This document shows, one piece after another, positions 34,128 to 34,247 of a stretch of DNA of 34,247 nt. The notes beneath the pieces are model-generated. The model saw only the letters and a program-made list of their open reading frames with translations, made no database searches and was not told the DNA's origin. Position 1 is the first letter of the stretch; the number at the start of each line of letters is the position of its first letter. The position numbers and the translations under genes are program-made. This stretch comes from Halomicronema sp. CCY15110 (GTDB lineage Bacteria; Cyanobacteriota; Cyanobacteriia; Phormidesmidales; Phormidesmidaceae): contig NZ_JACSWC010000269.1 of NCBI RefSeq assembly GCF_016888165.1, forward strand, positions 1-34,247, in the 5' to 3' direction.

Positions 34128-34247
34128 GGGTCAACACAGAAGCTGGGGCTTGCCTTCCAATAAGTCGGTGGACACAATTATTTCGCAGACGGGTTTCGAC
34201 TCCGCTCAACCCTCAACCTCTGACCTGGACAGTAATATCGCTGATTG

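Noticed and set aside
1-34247. CRISPR arrays, tRNA or rRNA genes, transposases
   Set aside because: No regularly spaced repeats, cloverleaf or transposase motifs were found by eye on either strand.

Overview
The window looks like a chromosomal segment from a cyanobacterium. The main sign is the frequent octamer GCGATCGC (HIP1), a cyanobacterial signature, together with a glycine cleavage P protein, a PsiE-like membrane protein, a secreted fasciclin protein and a typical cyanobacterial GT2-GtrA fusion. A filamentous or Leptolyngbya-like host is possible but cannot be shown from this sequence alone. No rRNA, tRNA, CRISPR array, phage gene or intact insertion sequence was seen.

Layout: (1) 141-1801: argF on the minus strand, divergent from a small class I methyltransferase. 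(2) 1869-18460: a long, mostly tightly packed minus-strand glycan cluster. Read in transcription order it has an MsbA/PglK-type ABC half-transporter, an FkbM methyltransferase, three more methyltransferase-like genes, a multi-pass Wzy-like membrane protein, two tandem GT2 glycosyltransferases, a degenerate methyltransferase-like gene, three tandem GT4 glycosyltransferases, another methyltransferase, an AsnB-type amidotransferase and a final methyltransferase. (3) 18949-22836, divergent: a PglF/WbpM/CapD-type nucleotide-sugar 4,6-dehydratase and a large polytopic membrane protein that may be GT-C-like. (4) 23006-26023: gcvP with hairpins at its 3' end. (5) 26166-30410: cell-envelope genes (two-META-domain lipoprotein-like secreted protein, PsiE-like protein, fasciclin protein, two tandem L,D-transpeptidases). 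(6) 30940-34064: a GT2-GtrA polyprenyl-phosphate sugar synthase and a GT39/ArnT-like GT-C membrane transferase, separated by an unusual palindrome array.

Working together (inference): the dehydratase would supply a modified UDP-sugar, the GT2 and GT4 enzymes would build a repeat unit on a lipid carrier, up to seven methyltransferase-like proteins and AsnB would decorate it by methylation and amidation, the ABC protein would flip it, and the Wzy-like protein would polymerise it or another membrane enzyme transfer it. The 30940-34064 pair could add a further sugar outside the cytoplasmic membrane. No initiating phosphoglycosyltransferase and no Wzx flippase is present in the window.

The central part of the cluster (9442-16343) contains no perfect HIP1 octamer and parts of it are AT-rich, while the flanks are HIP1-dense. 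This suggests the glycan cluster core was acquired or exchanged horizontally.
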